The notes under the pieces were generated by a model, which was given only the letters and a program-made list of their open reading frames with translations, searched no databases and was not told the DNA's origin. Below, one piece after another: positions 11,248-24,672 of a DNA stretch of 64,000 bases. The stretch comes from Asparagopsis taxiformis (Eukaryota > Rhodophyta > Florideophyceae > Bonnemaisoniales > Bonnemaisoniaceae), in NCBI GenBank assembly GCA_030407315.1, contig JALQPE010000569.1, positions 62,001 to 126,000 of the forward strand, written 5' to 3'. A program made the translations under genes and the position numbers. How positions within the stretch are numbered: the stretch's first letter is position 1; every line of letters starts with the position of its first letter.

Positions 11248-14091
11248 ATGGTCGATCGCATTAACAGCCCGACAGGCAACATGCCAACACGTTCTACGCG
11301 GGCGGCCTCCCGCCGTCAAACCACCCGCCATCAGGCGTCGCGCGCACCTTCGACTCCAACCCCGGCGACGCCGACAACTAACCCTTCCGCTACCGCTGCT
11401 GGCGTTCCAGCTTCTTCTTCTCAACCACCGGATTCCGGTTCGCAGGCTAAACCCTCTACAGGGACTGGTCAAGAACAGGCGAAGACACCTTCGGCCGCTC
11501 ACCGTCCGCCGAGTCCCTCACCTGAGGTTACGCCTCGTAAAGACAATCCCGGTAAACCGGTTATGCTGCCTTCGGTAGTTCCGCCCCCAAGCGACCCTCA
11601 TCCTGAGGTAGAAGAAGTTGAATTTCAACGGGATACCCCGCGTTCACCGCCATCGGACAAGCAAGGGACTCCCCAGCCTTCGCGCCGCACGCCGGAACCG
11701 GCAGAAATTATCGTTGACGCTGCTGCGGCTTCGCAGCCCAGTTCGACCCCCGCGACTTCTGCCGCTTTTGCTGTCACAGGCCGTTCCATCGTTCCCCGTC
11801 CATCGGAGTATCCGGATCCTTACGCGAAACCTCGCTCGTCTACACGGAATCCCGTTACGGCTGAGCCGGTTAAGTCCAAGAATCCTTACGAGGACTTATA
11901 CAGCCGTAATCGGCAATTCATCATCGATGCGCGAAACCGCAAGGCGGCCGAAGAAGCGGGTCGCGGGCTGGTTTCCAGCAATTCGACGCGAGCCGCGTAT
12001 GGGTCCGGTGGATATGAGACGGTGCAACCGCAAGGAAGACAAGGTCAGTTGGTAGATCCGTACCAAAAACCAGCTCCTGCTGTTACGGCTGCGCCGACTT
12101 ATTCATCGCCCAAGCGGGTTCCGGCTCCTTCCGCCGATTGGCGTCGCGAAGGCGAATTTTATCCTTCGAATGCTTCGGAGCTCATGGTCTTTGACTCACA
12201 TGAGTTGCCTTTTTCAAGGTATTTGAGAGCTCCGTGGGAGTATTACCCTTTTGCGCGCCTGCCCCTACGGGAGTTTTTAAGCGAGGACGTTACCGACTTA
12301 CGTCGAGACCTCCGTCTCATGGCAGGTGTTAAACACCGTGATACTCATGCGCTGCATAACAGCTGGTCGGCTTATGCCCAATTGCCGTCGTGTCGGCCGA
12401 TGCGATATTTCCGTGTACCACACACGTTGCTGTGCGACCGCACCTTTCTTCTCCACCCAGGCGATGCCTTGTACGTTGAGCGGATGAACCGTCGATTGTT
12501 CGAGTCACACTCGGATCAAGGGAGCGTCCCCGACTTATCTATCGTTAGGTCAAGATGGTTTGCGTATCCGCCCCGCCCGGATACCGGTATGTTGGAACAT
12601 CACATGCGTGTACACGCCCGTCACCTAACCCGGACTACCGGTTTGCAAGTGTCGTCACTTGACTACCGAGTGTTCGGTTACCGAGCTAATCGGAGCATAG
12701 ACCATCGCACTGCGAACTTGGTGGTACCTACAGCAGAGCTGAATTCGACGTTGGAAGATTCCCGATGGGAAGGCGAGAACTCACCGCCCTTGTGTTTGCC
12801 CATTGGGGATACACCAGCGATGCTGTATTTCCACAGTGTGGTGGAGGCGGATCCCCGCCCTTGGGTGAAGCCTCGGTTTTTGGACTATGTCCTGTTAGAG
12901 CGAGAGCTCATGATGGGTTTGGAGTTGGCTCGTCTCGTAGAGACTAGAGGGTTCCTCCCGGTGTTAGCCAAGCACTTGGCAGAGTCGGCTATCACGACGT
13001 GGAAGACATTCCATGAGATGCCGTTATCACCGGTTGTACCGAAGACGCGTAGCGTAGATGTGAAGGTTATCATCGAGCTCCTCGAGGCTTCTTACAAGAC
13101 CACCGATGGTATAGAGGAGATTGCTTGTACAATCGAAGGTGTTGCGCCCGAGAAGATCTTCCTTTACTCGCATCCGAGTTTGCCCTTCAAACCGGCGAAT
13201 GCCGCGGCGTATACTACCCGGGACGGGACTGTGGTTGAGACTCCTCCGTTTCGTCGGGACGGTGAATTTGCCGAGGACGGCTATCTTACGGTCGACCCGC
13301 CAAGTTACTCCGACGGAGATTTGGAGGACTACATGTACAAACCCGAACGGGAGATGCACGTTCCACGCCCTGGGCGTTCGACACCTGCTGGTCATTATCG
13401 TCCAGCCGATTCCGGCGTCTCTCCTCATCCAACTGCTCCTGTAGAGCCAGCTTCTTACGAAGCGATGGAACCCCCGGCAGTTGTCCCTCCACCAGCCCCA
13501 CTGGATCTTTCTCGCTCTACCCGTCCGGGTCTTCCGGCTTCTACGGCAGCGCCGTTTCTGTCACCAGACCGTCAATCCGGTCAGTCACTTGAGGATGACG
13601 GTACGGTCGGTCGTGCTACCGCTCGCGCGGATGTTCTTGGATCCAGTTGTCTGCGGCGCAGTTATTATCGGTTACGAATGTGCGCCAATTGGCGGATAGT
13701 CTTGGTGATGGCCAACTTTCGTCGGTGTTTCATCCACGGGATGACGGTTACCCCGTTCGCAATGCGTTGGATACTTTGGCGTTAACGTGTGTCACGTTGG
13801 GTACTCGGTACAAGGAAAGTCGCGAGCGACGGGATGCTGCAGTAACGCACTATCGCGCAGAGCGTACAGGTCGCCGCTTAGCGGAAGAGAAGGTGTCAAA
13901 ATTGGAAAAGGACTTAACTGCGAGGCAGAAGACGTTCGATGAACTAGTGACAAGAGTCCGAGAGCTTGAGGAAGAATTGCGCTTAGCGCGTAGGCGCATA
14001 CCGCATGAGTGGGGTAGGGATACGACACACGCCCTGGAGACTCCAGATACTATAATACTAGTAGTATTCAACCTCGAGGAGGGATATCCGG
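11248..14091 (+). pseudogene. Large gag-like protein of a retroelement, frameshifted
   Basis: The frame starts at an ATG in strong context (AGCATGG) and runs to 13,785. Residues 1 to about 300 are Pro/Ser/Thr/Ala-rich and disordered. Residues 310-640 look globular, with many Arg, Tyr and Trp. A second Pro-rich stretch follows. Near 13,600-13,650 protein sense moves to another frame, which continues to 14,091 and encodes a heptad-type coiled coil (RLAEEKVSKLEKDL). That frame ends at the inverted LTR-like copy. No zinc knuckle, protease or reverse transcriptase is seen. The layout resembles a capsid/gag protein of an LTR element. A host gene is possible but less likely beside so much element DNA. 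Confidence 0.45.
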
Positions 14092-14754
14092 TGTAGTATA
14101 CGTGGCAATTCCGAAATTGCAAATATTTACGTTTTCCGCGGAATTCGAATTTCGGCGGATACGACCGGCGACAGCAATGCACGAACATTGCTGGCGCATG
14201 CGCGCGCGCAACCTGCACACGTGTGCAACGAACGTATTGGCAACGGCCAACGGACCAACGGGTCCCTACGTGCGACCCACAAGGTCCTTTCCCATTCGGG
14301 GACGTTACGAGCAGTGTTTACACTGTAAAGCGATGCCATCGTGGCCATATAGGTATTGGCATCGTGCCGGAGGGAAAGGGGACAAGACAACGATCGAGCA
14401 ACGGCTCTAGTCTACGACTGACTTCTACGTTTACGTTTACGTTTTTGCCTAACGAGGCTTCGTCTCCGTCGAGCTGCGTACTCCCTACCCATCGCCGCAC
14501 GTAAGGCTGATTGCGTGTAGTGCCTACGGGCTTGGTCGAGAGCGCCTCCGGTGACGTGCCACCTCGTTTATTGAACGTAATCCTCGCGTGGATTGTTGCG
14601 TCGTGACGCTCGTGTCTACTCGCTAACCCTCTACTCTACCTTTCTACCTACCAATACAGTCAAACACCAGCGGGTGGACTGCTCGTTTCGTTTCGTAAGG
14701 ACAGCGTGTCCACTGGCTCGTACCAGCTACTTCTAGAACTAACGTGGTTCCACA
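14092..14754 (-). mobile_element. 660-bp LTR-like element, copy 2 (inverted)
   Basis: Reverse complement of the repeat at 8127-8788, with the same TGTGGAAC and TACTACA ends. It lies between the coiled-coil end of the gag-like gene and another coiled-coil ORF. Flanks (TCCGG left, CTGGT right) are not a target duplication. Confidence 0.7.
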
Positions 14755-15037
14755 CTGGTCTTCCGACCTAGAAGTTGCTACGAGCATAACGACAACCAAC
14801 GAGGTTGAGCTCTTTTACGTTAACGAAAAGCTACGTGCTACAGACGACGGTCTATGAATTACGCTGTGTCGAATTCCAGCGCGTCGCCCCAGGCAACCGT
14901 TGCCAACGTCAGCGGACGCCGAAGCCGACGTGGCCTTGTCAGCAGAAGCGATCTTCGCGACTGATCGATCTATCCCGCCGGATATCGAGGCGATCGGCCA
15001 GCTACCACGTACGGTAAGCCCGTTTGAGTCCGTGAGT

Positions 15038-15634
15038 ATGGACCCCGCAACGCGCGGTCAGCTCAACGAAGGGAACGTGACTCCCACGGCACTACGTGTA
15101 GTGTACGAAGACCTTCGAGGTCACATCGAAAGGGCGAGCGACGCGGCCGTCGACGAAGCCGTAAGGCAGAGACTCGGAGTCTCAGAGCGCGAAGCTCGTG
15201 CGTTACGTGAACGCTCAGCGACCCTCGAACGGGAAAACGAAGGTTTACGAAACCGCCTCTCCGCCGTGGAGGGAAGACTCGACTCGTTTGTCGTAGTATT
15301 CAACGAAATCGTCGCCGGACGTTCCGCTCCGCCGAGCGGAAGCGATCCGAATTACGAAGGCTCGCGAGCCTATAACTCGCAATCCTCCCCGGCCGTTCCG
15401 GGAGGATACCCACCAACACCCGGTCCGACGACCCCGACAACGTACGGACGTCTGTGTTTTCGGAAGTGGACGCGGACGTCCAGTCTCTCTAGTACGGGTC
15501 CTAGTCGGCCCCGAGATTTACTAGAACAAATGAACGTCCGCGTCCAAAAAAAAATTAAAATTTTTTGGATGCGGACGTCCACTTTCTCTAGTACATATGG
15601 CGGAATACTAGGACCCGACATCCACTTTCTCTAG
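15038..15634 (+). CDS. Coiled-coil ORF, probably a retroelement fragment
   Basis: The frame is open from about 14,900. The first ATG is at 15038 (MDPATRG). It encodes a leucine-heptad coiled coil (TLERENEGLRNRL) followed by VVFNEIV and a Pro/Gly/Ser tail. From 15,448 it runs into the subterminal repeats of the foldback element, so the last about 60 codons are not original. The VVFN motif after a coiled coil recurs at the end of the gag-like frame (about 14,065), so the two may be related gag C-termini. Function unknown. Confidence 0.35.
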   Translation: MDPATRGQLNEGNVTPTALRVVYEDLRGHIERASDAAVDEAVRQRLGVSEREARALRERSATLERENEGLRNRLSAVEGRLDSFVVVFNEIVAGRSAPPSGSDPNYEGSRAYNSQSSPAVPGGYPPTPGPTTPTTYGRLCFRKWTRTSSLSSTGPSRPRDLLEQMNVRVQKKIKIFWMRTSTFSSTYGGILGPDIHFL

Positions 15635-15970
15635 TACATATGGCGGAATACTAGGGCCCGACATCCACTTTCTCTAGTACGTTTGGGCGGAATACTAGGA
15701 CCCGACATCCACTTTCTCTAGTACATATGGCGGAATACTAGGGCCCGGCATCCACTTTCTCTAGTACGTTTGGCGGAATACTAGGACCCGACATCCACTT
15801 TCCCTAGTACATATGGCGGAATACTAGGACCCGACATCCACTTTCTCTAGTACGTTTGGCGGAATACTAGGACCCGACATCCACTTTCCCTAGTACATAT
15901 GGCGGAATACTAGGACCCGACATCCACTTTCTCTAGTACGTTTGGCGGAATACTAGGACCCGACATCCAG
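15560..15970 (+). repeat. 43-bp tandem repeat, about 9 copies
   Basis: Unit CCGACATCCACTTTCTCTAG followed by TACATATGGCGGAATACTAGGAC, with alternating TACATATGG and TACGTTTGG variants. Period 43 bp (44 in one unit). Subterminal in the foldback element. Related ACTAGTAC and CTAGTAATACTAG motifs occur at the right end (27,540-27,700). Confidence 0.9.
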
Positions 15971-16093
15971 TATACAATATATCAGCGAAAACCGGGAGGG
16001 AAGAAATTACAGCGGATGGTAAATTCAGGTCCCATATCGGACCGTATTTTATTCTCTCATTTAGGAAACTGCTCGTATACAACACGTCTCTCT

Positions 16094-16255
16094 AGAATAG
16101 GGAATACATATCTGGTCAGAATAGGAAATAAATACCCGGTTAGAATAGGAAATACGTATCCAGCCAGAATAGGAAATACGTATCCAGCCAGAATACGAAA
16201 TACGTATCCAGCCAGAATACGAAATACGTATCCAGCCAGAATACAAAATACCTGT
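16094..16255 (+). repeat. 24-bp tandem repeat, about 7 copies
   Basis: Unit AGAATAGGAAATACGTATCC plus AGCC, degrading at both edges. Lies inside the left part of the foldback element. Confidence 0.85.
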
Positions 16256-16559
16256 CAGCATATCGTCGATCACCCATCTCCCTCACTATCACGTTCTCCC
16301 TACCATCCGAACGCCATGCACCACCATCCGCACATACTGCAAGAACCCTCACGACCTAGATTACAAAAATCCGCTCCTTCCCAATTCCATCCCCGCTTTC
16401 CTCGACACCACCCCAGCCCATTACATCATCAAGACATCAAACACGAACATGGTCAGCAAAATCTTACACCACTTGAAACCCACTCTCACTTCTATCGTAT
16501 GCCCCAAAATATACACATACCAGAAACACCTCACAGCTTCATTCCCCATCTTCCTACAT

Positions 16560-18030
16560 CCCTTCTTCACTCTCCTTCAGTCCTGCCGTTCCTGCTTCAC
16601 CACTCCTGCATCACATACACAACATCAGAATCAACCACAACAGTCAGACTCAAAAGCAACGCTTACCACGACAGATATCCTAGAAACTTCCTCACTTACC
16701 TCTCATCCATCCTACACAAAATACAAACCATGATCCAAAAACCTTGCAATGAATAATCATAGTCAGCAGTCCATATCTTCGCAAAACACATCCTGGCGCT
16801 CAATGAAACTTACCTTCTGTCATCACCATTCCTGCATCACCTGCACAAAATCGAAATCAACAACAACAGTCGGACTCAAAACCCACATGTCCCTCTCAGC
16901 ATACTCTCAAAACTTCCGCACTTTCCTTCGCTCGACACAATACGCACCATGACTTGGTAAGCTTCCAATGAATAAATATCTCATCAACTGCAATAGTCAG
17001 ATTCGAAACAAACACTTCCCTCGATGCATACCCTCAGAACTCACTTACCCTCGTTTCATTCTACACAAAATACAGACCAAAAGTCAAAAATCTCACAACC
17101 AACAAATGAAGTCAACATTCCGCATCTTCGCACCACCGGACTGCGCGCTAAATGCAACTTACCTTCCGTCATCACCATTCCTGCATCACCTACAAAAAAT
17201 CGAAATCAACAACAACAGTCGGACTGAAAACCCATGCTTCCCTCGCTGCATACCCTCAGAACTCACTTACCCTCGTTGTATCCTGCACACAATAGAAACC
17301 ATAAGTCAAAAGTTGTACAAAAAAATGTAGTCAGCATTCCATATCTTCGCGCAACTTAACTAGGCGCTCAATGTAACTTACCTTCCGTCATCACCATTCC
17401 AGAATCACCTACACAAAATCAGCATCAACCACAGCAGTCAGACTCAAAACCCACATTCCACTCACTGCACCACATTCACTCACTGCACCCCTCAAATGCT
17501 CGCCTACCTCCCTTCCACCCTTCAGCAAATATGCACCATGAATCACTAAGCTCCCAATAAATAAATATTGCATAAAAGACGACAGTCAAATTCAAAACAA
17601 ACACTTCCCTCGCTTCGTACCCTCCGAGGGTGAATCCTGAGTCAGGACGCACTTAACCTCTTCATCTCGTTACATCATACAAACAATACAACCAATAAGT
17701 CACAAATCGTGCAACGAAAAAATGTAGTCAGCATTCCATTTCATCGCGAAACCCGTCTTTAACCTCAATGAAACTTACCTTACTTCATCACTATTCCTGC
17801 ACCACCTATACAACATCAAAATGAACCAGAACAGTCAGACTAAAAACCCATGCATCCCTTATTGCACACCCGCGAGACTCACTTACTTACCTGCCTCCCA
17901 TCGTTCACAACATGCAAACCATGACTCACGAAGCTTCTAATGAATCAATATCGCATCAACGACAACAGTACGACTCAAAACACACCCTTCCCTCGCTGCA
18001 TACTCTCCAGACTGGCATACTCACCGTCGT
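16560..18030 (+). repeat. Degenerate tandem array, units about 220-400 bp
   Basis: Blocks such as CATCACCATTCCTGCATCAC and CAACAACAGTCGGACTCAAA recur near 16,590, 16,818, 17,170, 17,385 and 17,785. Alternating blocks contain AATGAATAAATAT and TTCCCTCGCTGCATACCCTC. The strand is C/A-rich, so open frames here are not genes. Confidence 0.7.
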
Positions 18031-18549
18031 TCTATCCTCTACACCAAACAAAGGAAACACGACCAAAGAACCTCAGCCAGTGACGGCGGAGAAGTGGAAT
18101 TCCACAGGTTAACCTGCGGCGTCGACTGGACAGCTTTCAACGTCAGCTTAAGTCCTGCTGTGCATACTCCATATCATCGCCGGTATTGAGATTAATAATG
18201 GCCCAAGCCATGGTCTCTGAACTCCCGAATGATGAGATCCGGATCGAGAACATCGAAATGGTATAATCATATATATCACAATCCATTTGCTTCCCTTAAA
18301 TGATCCCTGTAATATCTACTGTAAAGCACAAACTTATTCCATGAAGTTCGCAATTAATATAATTTTATTATTTCAAATGAATTAATTGAAAATCCATCTC
18401 CCACGGCGGTCATTCGTCCTTCCAAGCAAACGTTTCCAGCAAAATGTATGACCTAGCAGTAGGTGATGATTGATCGCTCAGGCACATTCCACCATTGGGC
18501 TGCCAGAAGTGAGCACAAAACTGATACCCACAAAACCACGAGAACATTA

Positions 18550-18830
18550 CAAACGAGGTCTCGAACGCACATTTAGAATACAATATAAATACTATACAAC
18601 AAACTCTACTCGCTATCTCAGACGACGCGGCTCACAAGTGGCGTAGTCCCAATTTTCCGTAACGCCTTTCCTGATGCTTAAAAGTAAGAAACATGTCAAA
18701 ACGTATATCAGAAATGAGTGCGAAAGTTTTCTGCACGGGAGATGATGGGCCACCAAATTGACTTTTTGGAAATTTTAGAATTTCTGGGCTGGCCAGCAAT
18801 GCAATTGAGCCGGACATCCACCAGACGTCC
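18550..18830. repeat. Intermediate inverted repeat, left copy
   Basis: Matches 26,017-26,285 inverted with moderate divergence. Shared landmarks include ACTCGCTAT(C/T)TCAGACGACGCGG, the GATATACGT block and the GGCCACCAAATTGA block. It ends at a GACGTCC site next to the inner arm. Confidence 0.75.
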
Positions 18831-20358
18831 ATTCTGGGTTGTTCGTGTGCTGCTCACATCCACGCATTACAGCAACCACGCAGGCGGGCCCACTGCTCAT
18901 ACGAAGTGCACGTAGTATGTGCAGCACGATGGATGAGTAGTGTTTGTCGTGAGAAAGTGGGGTGGGAGCATGTCGAAACAAGGACCAAAACTTTGCCCTG
19001 GCGTATTGAGCCTGAGCCTGGAATCGATCCTTCGTGAGATGTGGCTTTGCTTACAGTTGATGCTTACAGAAGCCAGCGATGGCCCCGCTCGGGGCGTCGG
19101 ATGGCTTCTTCTGGGGCCGTTGTGGCCAGATTAGACACCTTGATTTGAGTTGAATTTTGAGCCATTCTCAAAAACATGCACATGTGAACATGTTTTTGAG
19201 ATGGGGGTGTGCCGTACGGCACTTTCGACCGCCCAAATCGATGTATTTTTGCATTTTTTTTCTGACTGAAATTTTAGAATTTCTGGGCTCGCCAGCAATG
19301 CAATTGAGCTGGACATTCACCGGACGTCCATTTCAGGTTGGTCGAGTATTGCACATGGATACAGTTTTGCAGCTATTTCTCAGCCCAACATTTTAGAATT
19401 TCAGGGCTGACCAGCAATGTAACCGAGCCGGACTTCCACTGGACGTCCATTTCAAGCTAGGCGAGTGCTGCACATTTGCTCGCATCGCAGCAACTAAGCA
19501 AGTGTTGAGAGCACCGAGATGCCATGCAGACAAGAGGGAATCGGCTGCAAACGGCTTCCCTGGTCGGCGGCTGGATGTCTGGATGTGAATGGCTGCAAGC
19601 ATGGAAATCTTGCTACCGCACGGCGCATACACACTGCAGCAGCACATCACTGACGCATGCGAAAGTTGGGTGCTGCAGTGCGTGGTTGTTTGTGTGTTTG
19701 TGTGTGTATGACGAACCTTGTGGTATCCCTAGGCGTGCACTGGTGCAAAAAGTTTGGACTGCCCCATCGGTCGTACTTTGACGCATTTACATGCATCGGA
19801 GAACGACCAAGGAGGTAGAGCAGCAATCGCTGTTGGCTGAGCGTCCAAACTAGAGGGCTTTGGGCAATGGTTCTATAGCAGTCATTTAAAGGACGCCCAC
19901 CGTTGATGACTGAGATCCACGGTGTGTTTAGTATTCATGGTGTTGTCCTGCATTGGCGGACGTCGAAGACGAGTACTTCCAGTGAGCGTCCAAGGTGAAC
20001 AGCTCAGCAGAGGATTATGATGTGGATGTGAAGGCATGGATGAGGCCAGCAGGAACGTTTCTGCAAGATGGGCGTGAGTGGGTAAGTGAGCGGGGAGGGG
20101 CCGCTCGGGGCGCTTGGTAGCCTCTGGGGCCGTTGTGGCCAAATTAGAATCAAGCCTATGTCCGGCGGACGTCCTGAATTGCTTTATTTTTTGGGCTATT
20201 CTCAAAAACATGCACATGTGAACATGTTTTTGAGATGGGGGTGTGCCGTACGGCACTTTTGACCGCCCAAATCGATGTATTTTTGCATTTTTTCTGACTG
20301 AAATTTTAGAATTTCTGGGCTCGCCAGCAATGCAATTGCGCTGGTCATTCACCGGACG
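18830..20358. repeat. Inner inverted-repeat arm, left
   Basis: About 1.53 kb, essentially identical to the reverse complement of 23,144-24,672. Stretches of 60 bp compared by eye were identical, and a one-base difference in a T run was seen. It contains two copies of the 34-nt hairpin unit. Long frames in it are mirrored exactly in the right arm and have repeat-like composition. Confidence 0.9.
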
Positions 20359-23143
20359 TCCATTTCCATTTCAGATCTACTGGTTGCACTAGGCCTGAAA
20401 GTGTTTCTGGATAGGGCCGAATAACGACCTGGGCAGCACGCACTGCGTAAGATGATCTGTGGGATGCAGACTGCAAGGATTGCTATGGTGATTCTGGCTG
20501 GGGAATGTGGTAAGCTTGATTGTTGCGTGGCTTTGTATCTCCTTGCCTGCCATTTTGCTTGGATATCATATCATATCATAAATGATTCACACGAGCGATC
20601 AAACCGAAGACGCCGACTCGGCACAACTACCAACTCTCCTAGCTTCGAGCTAGCGCCATCTAAGAGCAACTTGTGACACTCAAGACGAATACGTTGTGCT
20701 GATCTCTGCAATGAAAATTGAGTTAGTGCTGCAGTTCTTTTGGTCGATGCCAATATGCAGGGATACTGTTTACACCATTTGGGAGTCAAGAAGTTCTCGG
20801 ATTGCAAATCAAATCAGATTATGGTAGAATATCTGACTGTTCTCTCTTCCCTTCACCACATCTGCATCCGGAGCTGAGCTAAGCTGAGCTGGAGGGAACC
20901 CGGCCGCTGACCCCTGTCATTCTCATAAAAATCTTAATGCAATACTATTCGTGTTTGGTAATGTAATTGCTAATGAAAATTTATACAAGTCTGGAATAAA
21001 CGTTGCAGTGGTTTTTTGTAGCTATCGATACTTGCTAAAAATCTGCAGCTTTTGCTTCTCGCATGGACGAGTTGCAGTAGGGGGGTTACAAAACGTATTG
21101 TTTCATATTTTGCACCGTGGCTCCGAGCTCCAGGCCGCATACGACCGCCTTCAATTCAGATTACCTGGTGCTGCGCATCGGGGTTTGACAGGTGTCGGAA
21201 CAAGACAAATCCTCCCACTTTGTGTTTGTTTGATTTCTGCCACAAACGAGAGGCAATCAGGGTCTCTGTTCACATAGAGAAGGATTTAATATATGCGCTC
21301 ATTGCCGTCGTAGATGCTTTTAACAATGGCCAGTACGTTACTCTCGGCCGCCGCCGGGTACGGTCGGACTGAAAGATCGGGGAGATGTGTGGAGAGTGGT
21401 GTTTGGATAGAGACGCACGTTGCGATGGATGGAAGGTGATGATTTCATGCTGAAGCGATGGGAGATGGATGGATATGGTTGGATGAAATCTAGTACTCCG
21501 AAGGAGGCCTTTTCTCGAGGAAGAGGCATTATATTCTCACAAAGCATGTAGATACTGGTTTCCAGTTTGGTATGCTATTGTAGCTCAATTCACATCTTAT
21601 CTACACGTACGTATGGAGAGAGATCCAAGTGTGCGTGGCACAAGTCCAATGGTGAAACAACGCAGTATGAAACTACCACAGATAAGGCGGCGTACAAAAG
21701 CCTCGACTCAAGGCAGCTCTCAGGCTTTCGTGAGCACCGACTTCGTTCCACCAAGATGTTGCGGAAATATGTGCTGGTCTAACTTGATACGACCATTGGA
21801 CAGTTTTGCTCTCTAAGCAATGAGCGAAAAATCAATGATTGCGCGTGTCGTCGGTACGGTCTTGTAATGTTGGCTCAACCAATAACATCTAACGTTGAGT
21901 TATCCACCCTCTGCCGTGTCGCGTCGTAAATTTGCACAGAAAATTTGTTTCAAATCTTTGCTCCAATTATCAGCTCAAATACGGCATTGATCTCCAGCTT
22001 CATCTGGACAGAAACACCGATCGCGCGATGTCTGTCTCAGATAAACCGCCGTCAAACGCCATGCGGAAAGTTTCATCGCTTCCCGTTGCGACTGAATCTG
22101 CAAACGCCACACAACAATTTGCCCTTTCCGCGTCCGGAACGAACGCCGAGTACATGTCGTCAGGTTCCTGATCAACTGGATCGATGGAGCTTGCTCTGCA
22201 GGAGAGCAGGACAGGCGGTTTGTTATGCCTGGACAATTTCCATACCGATCTCCCTTCTTGAGTGCAAAATTATGAGTCTAGAAATTGACCTGCATCGGCT
22301 GCTGTATCACATCTGTGCTAAGGATTGATGATACCCGTACCGCTGAGAAATTGCAGCTCTGGTAACGTGGGGATGATGTGCTGAACACGCAGAACGCTGA
22401 TCCATAACGGGACTGCTTCATAGGCATAGTACGGAATGTATTGAGACAGCCCAAGCGAATTCAGGAGGGAGCACCAGGGCAGTGCGCGGTGACTCAGCAG
22501 ATACCAGTGGTGAGTGGTCTAAATGGGGCTACACACGAGTTTGTCAATGAACAGTCTATTTTAGTTTGGAAATGTGTCGGATGGATGGTATGTTGTAAAT
22601 GTCGACAGATTTGAGGAAGCGATAGAAGCAATCAGCACCGTGTAGTTGCATCAAGGCTTTAGTGGCCATTGCTAGAGAACTTTCTCCAATGCCATTATTG
22701 CAGGATAGGCAGAAAACCCGGCCGGCTTCGAGATTGAAGAATTCATTGCGCAGATTGAATGAATGCAATTGACGGAGAATGCAGAAGTATACAATGGTAT
22801 CGTTTTGGAGGGTGACGTAGGGGAAACATGTTGGGCTTGTTGGAAATGCTGAGAGCGATGATGAGATCCAGTCGTTTCCGTCGTAGATGGCAGTGCTTAT
22901 TTTCTGCACGGCTAGCTTGTCTGCTGGGCGACTGGGCGGTATTGGCGTACGATGAAGCGGGACTGGTGGTGTTTAAATGACATTTTTTGTTTGGAGATGG
23001 ATGTATGTGTGCGACTAGAATGTAGTAAGAGGATGAAATTGTTTATGTTTGATGGGCGTCGCATGTTAGGGGACTTTATGTCGTGTGGGGCAATAATGTC
23101 TCAAGTATTTGAAGCAGACAGCAATCGCTTGAGCACATATAGA
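20359..23143. other. Unique spacer between the inner arms
   Basis: About 2.8 kb with no firm gene. One minus-strand frame, about 22,556-22,970, reads as plausible protein (LAVQKISTAIYDGNDW, later LEAGRVFCLSCNNG). It is open upstream of its GTG to an in-frame TAA and may be a captured coding fragment. I do not recognise it. Confidence 0.4.
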
Positions 23144-24672
23144 CGTCCGATGAATGACCAGCGCAATTGCATTGCTGGCGAGCCCAGAAATTCTAAAATT
23201 TCAGTCAGAAAAAAATGCAAAAATACATCGATTTGGGCGGTCAAAAGTGCCGTACGGCACACCCCCATCTCAAAAACATGTTCACATGTGCATGTTTTTG
23301 AGAATAGCCCAAAAAATAAAGCAATTCAGGACGTCCGCCGGACATAGGCTTGATTCTAATTTGGCCACAACGGCCCCAGAGGCTACCAAGCGCCCCGAGC
23401 GGCCCCTCCCCGCTCACTTACCCACTCACGCCCATCTTGCAGAAACGTTCCTGCTGGCCTCATCCATGCCTTCACATCCACATCATAATCCTCTGCTGAG
23501 CTGTTCACCTTGGACGCTCACTGGAAGTACTCGTCTTCGACGTCCGCCAATGCAGGACAACACCATGAATACTAAACACACCGTGGATCTCAGTCATCAA
23601 CGGTGGGCGTCCTTTAAATGACTGCTATAGAACCATTGCCCAAAGCCCTCTAGTTTGGACGCTCAGCCAACAGCGATTGCTGCTCTACCTCCTTGGTCGT
23701 TCTCCGATGCATGTAAATGCGTCAAAGTACGACCGATGGGGCAGTCCAAACTTTTTGCACCAGTGCACGCCTAGGGATACCACAAGGTTCGTCATACACA
23801 CACAAACACACAAACAACCACGCACTGCAGCACCCAACTTTCGCATGCGTCAGTGATGTGCTGCTGCAGTGTGTATGCGCCGTGCGGTAGCAAGATTTCC
23901 ATGCTTGCAGCCATTCACATCCAGACATCCAGCCGCCGACCAGGGAAGCCGTTTGCAGCCGATTCCCTCTTGTCTGCATGGCATCTCGGTGCTCTCAACA
24001 CTTGCTTAGTTGCTGCGATGCGAGCAAATGTGCAGCACTCGCCTAGCTTGAAATGGACGTCCAGTGGAAGTCCGGCTCGGTTACATTGCTGGTCAGCCCT
24101 GAAATTCTAAAATGTTGGGCTGAGAAATAGCTGCAAAACTGTATCCATGTGCAATACTCGACCAACCTGAAATGGACGTCCGGTGAATGTCCAGCTCAAT
24201 TGCATTGCTGGCGAGCCCAGAAATTCTAAAATTTCAGTCAGAAAAAAATGCAAAAATACATCGATTTGGGCGGTCGAAAGTGCCGTACGGCACACCCCCA
24301 TCTCAAAAACATGTTCACATGTGCATGTTTTTGAGAATGGCTCAAAATTCAACTCAAATCAAGGTGTCTAATCTGGCCACAACGGCCCCAGAAGAAGCCA
24401 TCCGACGCCCCGAGCGGGGCCATCGCTGGCTTCTGTAAGCATCAACTGTAAGCAAAGCCACATCTCACGAAGGATCGATTCCAGGCTCAGGCTCAATACG
24501 CCAGGGCAAAGTTTTGGTCCTTGTTTCGACATGCTCCCACCCCACTTTCTCACGACAAACACTACTCATCCATCGTGCTGCACATACTACGTGCACTTCG
24601 TATGAGCAGTGGGCCCGCCTGCGTGGTTGCTGTAATGCGTGGATGTGAGCAGCACACGAACAACCCAGAATG
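23144..24672. repeat. Inner inverted-repeat arm, right
   Basis: Reverse complement of the left arm. Contains hairpin copies at 23,269 and 24,302 and the GGCCACAACGGCC and CGCCCCGAGCGG motifs. Confidence 0.9.

Noticed and set aside
15560..16260. CRISPR-like arrays (43-bp and 24-bp units)
   Set aside because: Units are contiguous tandem repeats without unique spacers, in a eukaryotic transposon.
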